Shown: piece by piece, positions 58,873 to 64,000 of the stretch | Position numbering within the stretch: position 1 is the first letter of the stretch | Layout: each line of letters opens with the position of its first letter | Origin: JBEDUK01 sp040414485 | Lineage (GTDB): Bacteria; Actinomycetota; UBA4738 | Assembly: GCA_040414485.1 (NCBI GenBank) | Contig: JBEDUK010000058.1 | Coordinates: forward strand, 18,050-82,049 | Direction: 5' to 3' | Length of the DNA: 64,000 nucleotides | Notes under the pieces: model-generated | The model's database searches: none | Seen by the model: the letters and a program-made list of their open reading frames with translations, nothing else | Told to the model about the DNA's origin: nothing | Program-made: the position numbers and the translations under genes

Positions 58873-60875
58873 ACGATCCCGCGCGGCCGCGCGACGAGTC
58901 GTGGATCTTCCGCACCTACGCCGGCTTCGTCTCGCCCGAGGCGTCGAATGCGCGATTCAGGTCGAACCTCGACGCCGGGCAGACCGGCCTGTCCGTGGCG
59001 TTCGACCTCCCGACCCAGACCGGCTACGACGCAGACGACGAGCGCTCGCGAGGCGAGGTCGGACGCGTGGGCGTTCCGATCGCGCACATCGGCGACATGC
59101 GTGCGCTCTTCGAAGGCATTCCGCTGGAACGCATGAACACGTCCATGACGATCAACGCGACCGCGGTCTGGCTCCTGGCGCTGTACGCCTCCGTGGCGGA
59201 AGAACAGGGAGCCTCGCGGGCGGCGCTCGCCGGCACCACCCAGAACGACATCATCAAGGAGTTCCTCTCGCGCGGGACGCACGCGTTCCCGCCGGGCCCG
59301 TCGATGCGGCTGACCACCGACCTGATCACGTGGACGTCCACGGAGATGCCCCGGTGGAACCCGATCAACGTCTGTTCGTACCATCTGCAGGAGGCGGGCG
59401 CGGATCCGGTGCTGGAGGCGGCGTTCACCATGGCCAACGCCGCGGCGGTGCTCGACGCCACCCGTGCGACCGGCCGGATCGGCGAGGAGGACGTGCCGGC
59501 CGTGGTCGGCCGGATCTCGTTCTTCTGCAATGCGGGGATCCGGTTCGTCGAGGAGACGGCGAAGCTCCGGGCGATGGGCCGGCTCTGGGACCGCCTGACC
59601 CGTGAGCGCTACGGGGTCGAGGACCCGAAACAGCGACGGTTCCGGTACGGCGTCCAGGTGAACTCGCTCGGGCTCACGGCGCAACAGCCGGAGAACAACG
59701 TCCACCGGATCCTGCTCGAGATGCTCGCCGTGACCGTGTCGAAGGACGTTCGCGCGCGCGCCGTGCAGTTGCCGGCCTGGAACGAGGCCCTTGGCCTCCC
59801 TCGCGCGTGGGACCAGCAGTGGTCGCTTCGCGCCCAGCAGATCCTGGCGTTCGAGACGGATCTCCTCGAGCACGACGATCTCTTCGAGGGGTCCCGGGTG
59901 ATGGAGTCCCTGACGGAGCGGATCGAGACCGAGGCGTGGGAGGAGCTGCAGCGCGTGCTCGAGATGGGAGGCTCCATCGAGGCGCTCGCGTACATGAAGG
60001 AGCGCCTGGTCGGCCGCCTGGCGGAGCGCCTGCGCGCGATCGAGTCCGGCGAGCAGGTCGTGGTCGGCGTGAACCGGTTCACCGAGGGTGAACCCTCGCC
60101 GCTGATGGAACCGATGGGCGAAGGAGTCGCCGCCGTCGAGCGCATCGAACTGGAGCACGAGGCGGCTCGCATCGAGGCGCTGGCCGAATGGCGCCGCCGC
60201 CGGTCAAAGGGCGGCGAGGTCGAGATCGTAAAGATACATGACGATCTACGCCGGGCCGCCGAGGACGAAACGGCGAACCTGATGCCGGTCTCCGTCGCCG
60301 CGGCCCGCGCCGGCATGACCACAGGCGAATGGGCGGCCGCGTTGCGCGAGGTGTTCGGGGATTACCGGCCGCCCACGGGTGTGACCGGCGGGCCGGCCGG
60401 ATCGGAGACGCCGGGCTCGCGGGAGACGCTTGAGCGGGTCCGGGCGAGAGTGGCGGCCGCCGCCGAGCGGATCGGCGTGGACCGGGTGCGGATGCTCGTC
60501 GCGAAGCCCGGCCTGGACGGTCATTCCAACGCGGCCGAGCAGATCGCGCTTCGGGCTCGCGACGCCGGGTTCGAGGTCGTCTACCAGGGCATTCGCCTCT
60601 CCCCCTCGGAGATCGCCCGCGCCGCGGCGGACGAGGACGTCCACGTGGTCGGGCTGTCGATCCTTTCGGGCGCGCACCGGCTGCTCGTTCCTGACGTGCT
60701 CGACCGGCTCGCGGAGGAAGGCGTTCGCGACGTGCCGGTCGTCGTCGGCGGGATCATCCCGTCCGAGGACGCGGCGGCGCTCCGCGATCGGGGCGTCGCA
60801 CGCGTGTTCACGCCGGCGGACGGCGATGTGACCGGGGTGGTCGCCGAGGTCGCGGACCTGCTCGGCCGCGCCTGA
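58869..60875 (+). CDS. meaA: MeaA-type (ethylmalonyl-CoA) mutase
   Basis: 668 aa fused mutase: N-terminal TIM barrel and C-terminal cobalamin domain (from about 535, with MLVAKPGLDGHSNAAEQ, VVGLSILSG and VVGGIIPSED). The barrel shows RTYAGFVSP, LSVAFDLPTQTGYD, FPPGPSMRLT and VCSYHLQEAGA, PWNEALGLPR-like segments (PAWNEALGLPRAWDQQWS), which match MeaA/Ecm closely and differ from the split mutase at 39186. Interconverts ethylmalonyl-CoA and methylsuccinyl-CoA in the ethylmalonyl-CoA pathway; crotonyl-CoA carboxylase is not in the window. Confidence 0.9.
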   Translation: MNDPARPRDESWIFRTYAGFVSPEASNARFRSNLDAGQTGLSVAFDLPTQTGYDADDERSRGEVGRVGVPIAHIGDMRALFEGIPLERMNTSMTINATAVWLLALYASVAEEQGASRAALAGTTQNDIIKEFLSRGTHAFPPGPSMRLTTDLITWTSTEMPRWNPINVCSYHLQEAGADPVLEAAFTMANAAAVLDATRATGRIGEEDVPAVVGRISFFCNAGIRFVEETAKLRAMGRLWDRLTRERYGVEDPKQRRFRYGVQVNSLGLTAQQPENNVHRILLEMLAVTVSKDVRARAVQLPAWNEALGLPRAWDQQWSLRAQQILAFETDLLEHDDLFEGSRVMESLTERIETEAWEELQRVLEMGGSIEALAYMKERLVGRLAERLRAIESGEQVVVGVNRFTEGEPSPLMEPMGEGVAAVERIELEHEAARIEALAEWRRRRSKGGEVEIVKIHDDLRRAAEDETANLMPVSVAAARAGMTTGEWAAALREVFGDYRPPTGVTGGPAGSETPGSRETLERVRARVAAAAERIGVDRVRMLVAKPGLDGHSNAAEQIALRARDAGFEVVYQGIRLSPSEIARAAADEDVHVVGLSILSGAHRLLVPDVLDRLAEEGVRDVPVVVGGIIPSEDAAALRDRGVARVFTPADGDVTGVVAEVADLLGRA

Positions 60876-60880
60876 TCACG

Positions 60881-61549
60881 CTATCCGCGGCGCGCCTTGC
60901 GCTTGGAGCGCCAGCGCTTCCACACCCACCGGCCTCCGAAGAACAGGAACAGCGCGCCCAGGACGAAGAACCCGAACCGCGAAAGGGTCTTCTCGATCAG
61001 GGGGAGATTGCGTCCGGCCAGATAGCCGAACATCCCGATCCCGGTCGCCCAGACGATGATCGCGGGGACGTCGTAGAGCAGGAAGCGCCGGTATGGAAGC
61101 CGGCCCAGCCCGGCCGTGAACGGGACGAACGCGCCGGCGGCGGTCGCGAAGCGTCCCACGGCTACGGTCCACCCGGCGCCTCGCTTCTTGAAGTACTCCT
61201 CTGCTGTGGCCAGCCGCCGTTCGATCGTGTGGCCGAACGGCAGGTGCCGGACCAGCGAGAGCCCGTAGCGCCTGCCGAGCCAGAAACCGATCGATTCGCC
61301 GATCGTGGCCGCGGCGATCCCGATCAGGATCACCACGACCACGTTCAGGTCCCCGCGTGCGGCGAACACGCCGCCGAGCGCCAGGATCACGTCGCCGGGC
61401 ACGATGAGCCCGACGAAGACCGACCGCTCCAGCAGGACGGCGGCGGCGACGATCGCGTAGCCGGCCGAGCCGAAGATGGGCTCGACGAGCCGGACGATGG
61501 TGTCCACGATGGACCCGATCACGGTGATGTCGACGATCCCCCCGATCAC
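60881..61549 (-). CDS. DedA-family membrane protein
   Basis: 222 aa, about five membrane segments. ERSVFVGLIVPGDVILALGG and VGRFATAAGAFVPFTAGLGRLPYRRF are the DedA signature. DedA proteins move undecaprenyl phosphate or other lipids across the membrane. GTG start 61549. Convergent with meaA (5-base gap). Confidence 0.88.
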   Translation of the reverse strand: MIGGIVDITVIGSIVDTIVRLVEPIFGSAGYAIVAAAVLLERSVFVGLIVPGDVILALGGVFAARGDLNVVVVILIGIAAATIGESIGFWLGRRYGLSLVRHLPFGHTIERRLATAEEYFKKRGAGWTVAVGRFATAAGAFVPFTAGLGRLPYRRFLLYDVPAIIVWATGIGMFGYLAGRNLPLIEKTLSRFGFFVLGALFLFFGGRWVWKRWRSKRKARRG

Positions 61550-61556
61550 CGGCGAC

Positions 61557-61577
61557 TAGTCTTGCCGCGCCGCGGCA
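61557..61577 (+). promoter_or_regulatory. -10 and small palindrome upstream of the hydroxyacyl-CoA dehydrogenase gene
   Basis: TAGTCT (61557-61562) followed by TGCCGC-GCC-GCGGCA (61563-61577), where transcription would begin. A possible operator; the mRNA then carries a GGAGG ribosome site before ATG 61609. Confidence 0.3.
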
Positions 61578-61608
61578 GGGGCGGCATGTCCAGGGGAGTG
61601 GAGGTTCG

Positions 61609-62469
61609 ATGAAGGCGGATGAGGTTCGGAAGATCGGCGTCGTGGGCTGCGGAATCATGGGCTCCGGCATCGTCGAGGTGTGCGCGAAGGCGGGCTTCGA
61701 GGTCGTGTACGCCGAGGTGGACGAGGAACGGATCGCCCGTGGGCGCGCGGCGGTCGAGCGCTCGATGGGACGCGCGGTGGACAAGGGGAAGATGGACGCC
61801 GACGAGCGCGATTCGGCCCTCGCGCGGATCACCGGCACCCAGTCGCTGGACGACCTGGCCGACAGCGACCTGATCATCGAGGCGGCCACCGAGTCCCAGG
61901 CGACGAAGGAGGCGATCTTCCGGCGGCTCGACGAGATCACGCGGCCGGACGTCGTCCTGGCGACGAACACCTCGTCCCTGCCGGTCACCGAACTGGCCGC
62001 GGTCACGAAGCGGCCGGAGAAGATCCTCGGCATGCACTTCTTCAACCCGCCGCCGGTGATGAAGCTGCTGGAGATCGTCAAGGCGTTGACGACCTCGGAC
62101 GAGACCGTCGCGTTCGCTTACGCGGTCGGCGAGCGGCTCGGCAAGACCTGCGTGCTGGCCAAGGACCGCGCGGGGTTCATCGTGAACTTCCTGCTGATCC
62201 CGTACCTGAACTCCGCGGTGCGGATGCTGGATGAGGGCTTCGCCACCCGCGAGGACATCGACGCGGGCGTCGTGCTTGGGCTGGGACACCCGATGGGGCC
62301 GCTGACCCTGCTGGACCTGATCGGGCTGGACACGGCGGTGCACGTGTCGAACGTCCTGTACGACGAGTTCAAGGACCCGATCTACGCCGCGCCCACGCTG
62401 CTGAAGCGGATGGTCGCGGCCGGGCGCATGGGCAGGAAGTCCGGCAAGGGCTTCTACGACTATTCGTAA
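61609..62469 (+). CDS. 3-hydroxyacyl-CoA (3-hydroxybutyryl-CoA) dehydrogenase
   Basis: 286 aa. NAD fold IGVVGCGIMGSGI, VVYAEVDEE, LATNTSSLPVTELA, catalytic His in GMHFFNPPPVMKLLEIV, and C-terminal GHPMGPLTLLDLIGLD then GRKSGKGFYDY. Sequence type (paaH/hbd) is the short-chain, NAD-dependent form. Uses products of acyl-CoA dehydrogenase/enoyl hydratase and could feed acetoacetyl-CoA metabolism. Confidence 0.92.
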   Translation: MKADEVRKIGVVGCGIMGSGIVEVCAKAGFEVVYAEVDEERIARGRAAVERSMGRAVDKGKMDADERDSALARITGTQSLDDLADSDLIIEAATESQATKEAIFRRLDEITRPDVVLATNTSSLPVTELAAVTKRPEKILGMHFFNPPPVMKLLEIVKALTTSDETVAFAYAVGERLGKTCVLAKDRAGFIVNFLLIPYLNSAVRMLDEGFATREDIDAGVVLGLGHPMGPLTLLDLIGLDTAVHVSNVLYDEFKDPIYAAPTLLKRMVAAGRMGRKSGKGFYDYS

Positions 62470-62471
62470 GG

Positions 62472-62477
62472 TAGGCT
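62472..62477 (+). promoter_or_regulatory. Leaderless-type -10 element for the amidohydrolase gene
   Basis: TAGGCT ends 5 bases before ATG 62483; TAAGGT overlaps it at 62467-62472. Confidence 0.35.
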
Positions 62478-62482
62478 GACGA

Positions 62483-63349
62483 ATGTCGCCGCGCGCAATC
62501 GACCTCCACGTGCATCTGCCCACGGACGAGTGGCTCGAACAGTCCATCGGACCGTTCCTACCCGCAACCGAGGCCTATTTCCGCGCGTCGTTCCCCCGAA
62601 AGCGGATCGAGGACGTCGCTGAGGAGTACGCCGCGCAGGACATCCTCGGCGTCGTGCTGGACTGGGACGACGAGACGGTCTCGGGCCGAGACTGGATGGG
62701 CAACGACTGGCTCGCGTCGCTGTCGTCGCGGTTTCCAGGCGTCCTGATGGGGTTCGGCTCGGTGGATCCGTGGAAGCCGGATGCGCTCGAGGAGCTGCGG
62801 CGCGCGGTGGGGCTCGGCCTGAAGGGGCTGAAGTTCCATCCGACCATGCAGCGGTTCGATCCGGCGGACGAGCGCTTCTACCCCCTCTGGGAACTGGCCG
62901 AATCGCTCGGGATGATCGCACTGTTCCACACGGGCACCTGCGGGATCGCGGCTGGAACGCCCGGCGCCGGCGGTACGAAGATCCGGTATTCGCACCCCGG
63001 ATTCCTGGACTCGGTCGGTGCGGACTTCCCCGGACTGACGCTGATCGCGGCACACTTCGGGTTCCCGTGGTTCCAGGAGACGCTCGCGTACGCGCTGCAC
63101 AAGTCGAACGTGTACATCGAACTGAGCGGGTGGGCTCCGCGGTACTTGCCGCCCGAGGTGAAGCGGGAGATGGGACGCCGGCTGTCCAGGCAGGCGCTGT
63201 TCGGCAGCGACTATCCGTTCATTCCTCTGGACCGGTGGTTCTCGGAGTTCGCCGAGCTCGAACTGAGCGACGACGCGCGGCAGGCGATCCTGTTCGGCAA
63301 CGCGGCGCGCCTGCTCGGAATCGAATCACAGGAGCCGGGGCGCTCCTAG
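62483..63349 (+). CDS. Amidohydrolase-2 family metal-dependent hydrolase/decarboxylase
   Basis: 288 aa. Metal-binding AIDLHVHLP at the start (HxH), KFHPTMQRFD with His, ALFHTGTCG, LIAAHFGFP and terminal GSDYPF with Asp. The fold is that of ACMSD/o-phthalyl-type hydrolases and decarboxylases. Substrate not predictable. Confidence 0.85.
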   Translation: MSPRAIDLHVHLPTDEWLEQSIGPFLPATEAYFRASFPRKRIEDVAEEYAAQDILGVVLDWDDETVSGRDWMGNDWLASLSSRFPGVLMGFGSVDPWKPDALEELRRAVGLGLKGLKFHPTMQRFDPADERFYPLWELAESLGMIALFHTGTCGIAAGTPGAGGTKIRYSHPGFLDSVGADFPGLTLIAAHFGFPWFQETLAYALHKSNVYIELSGWAPRYLPPEVKREMGRRLSRQALFGSDYPFIPLDRWFSEFAELELSDDARQAILFGNAARLLGIESQEPGRS

Positions 63350-63364
63350 AGGGGTGCAGGTGGG

Positions 63365-63562
63365 TCAGTTCGCCGGAGCCTCTCGTTCGAGGAGAATCAT
63401 GATCTGCGAGGTGCTGATGGTCCACATACTCGCCACCGGGACGCTGCTGACGACCCGCCAGCCCTCGGCCGCGTAGCTGTTGAGCGTGTGCTCGAGGGTC
63501 TCTGGACTGAACTTGCCGCTCCACCGGCGGTCTTCCTTCGTCAACACTTTGTATTCCATCAT
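63365..63562 (-). CDS. DUF4177 small protein
   Basis: 65 aa. MEYKVLTKEDR start and LEHTLNSYAAEGWRVVS...ILLERE pattern of DUF4177. GAGGAGG just before the tandem ATGs. Function unknown. Confidence 0.82.
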   Translation of the reverse strand: MMEYKVLTKEDRRWSGKFSPETLEHTLNSYAAEGWRVVSSVPVASMWTISTSQIMILLEREAPAN

Positions 63563-63662
63563 GGCAACCTCCTCGACCCTGCCGGCGAATGGCGATTTCT
63601 ACCTCGTGTGACCCCATTGCACACTGGCGTGACCGATGGAGCACGGGACGAGACGATGTCGA

Positions 63663-64000
63663 TCAGCTCGCGCACCGCTGGATCACAGGGTGTTGCGGCT
63701 GGCTGGAAGCGGTAACGATCCACACCGGACCGCCCGCTGCGACCGCGATGTCAGCAGAGCCATGCCAACCCTGAGGCGGCTGATTCACGGGTGACCGCCA
63801 GGACGTGCCATCCCACCGCACGATGAACGGAACCGGATGCACCGCGCCTTGGAACCCCAGCGCCCATGGGCCTGCCGACCCGTCGGTCGCGATCGCCACT
63901 AGACCGGATCGCCGACTCGGTCCGGGTACAGGGACCCGAGCCCACCGCAGTCCGTTCCATCGCTCGACCAATGGCTGAGCGGCGGCGGAGCCGGTTCGCG
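63663..64000 (-). CDS. Beta-propeller protein, 5' partial
   Basis: The frame is open to the window edge; stop at 63663-63665. Contains ERWNGLRWARVPVPGP and VRWDGTSWRSP, repeats typical of exported actinobacterial beta-propellers with WNG/WDG tryptophan repeats. The N-terminus and any signal peptide are outside the window. Confidence 0.65.
   Translation of the reverse strand, partial: RTGSAAAQPLVERWNGLRWARVPVPGPSRRSGLVAIATDGSAGPWALGFQGAVHPVPFIVRWDGTSWRSPVNQPPQGWHGSADIAVAAGGPVWIVTASSQPQHPVIQRCAS

Overview
The window looks like chromosomal DNA of a high-GC Actinomycetota bacterium. The case rests on many GTG starts, ATGA/GTGA stop-start overlaps, frequent TANNNT hexamers placed 5-9 bases before start codons (leaderless-type promoters), an F420-dependent NADP reductase, a MeaA-type mutase and an actinobacterial-type gas-vesicle operon. 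I see no rRNA, tRNA, CRISPR array, insertion sequence or phage module. The assignment is inference from gene content; no composition statistic was computed.

Layout. 1-7.2 kb: a partial C45-type acyltransferase/peptidase, an M20 amidohydrolase, a PcrA/UvrD helicase and a DUF4012 membrane protein. 7.2-10 kb: a short membrane protein, the stand-alone cobalamin subunit of methylmalonyl-CoA mutase, and sucCD. 10-17.7 kb: poorly characterised membrane proteins, a RIO1-type kinase and a histidine kinase with a receiver-only response regulator. 17.7-21 kb: purN, purH and folD. 21-28.2 kb: a lipoprotein, a CBS protein, citrate synthase, isocitrate dehydrogenase, a lone PilT-like ATPase, malate dehydrogenase, a cupin and two tandem VOC proteins. 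28.2-36.7 kb: a nine-gene minus-strand run encoding two different succinate dehydrogenases, a second isocitrate/isopropylmalate dehydrogenase and a Rieske-like protein with no cluster ligands. 36.8-40.8 kb: an Asp-box propeller protein, a universal stress protein and the catalytic subunit of methylmalonyl-CoA mutase, closed by a perfect hairpin.

40.8-49 kb is the most distinctive region: a gas-vesicle operon (gvpA, F, G, O, J, L and a fused GvpS-GvpK) with a DUF378 protein, a very acidic protein, a Ser/Arg/Gly-rich basic protein, a divergent SRPBCC protein with its own basic tail, and a CsbD-like stress protein. A sigma-B/F-like promoter can be read before gvpA. 49-64 kb: an F420:NADP reductase, a channel-like RCK protein, a HAD hydrolase, a biotin-dependent acyl-CoA carboxylase alpha chain with divergent birA, a PH/SHOCT protein, GNAT, VOC, acyl-CoA dehydrogenase, an M23 endopeptidase with a structured-looking leader, MeaA (ethylmalonyl-CoA mutase family) behind a 13-codon leader ORF, DedA, 3-hydroxyacyl-CoA dehydrogenase, an amidohydrolase, DUF4177 and a truncated beta-propeller.

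How it fits together. Much of the TCA cycle is scattered over about 30 kb (citrate synthase, isocitrate dehydrogenase, SucCD, two Sdh, Mdh). Acyl-CoA dehydrogenase, 3-hydroxyacyl-CoA dehydrogenase, carboxylase alpha chain with biotin ligase, a split methylmalonyl-CoA mutase and MeaA would feed C3-C5 acyl-CoAs into succinyl-CoA. The gas-vesicle block sits among stress-type genes and is the best candidate here for an unusual system.
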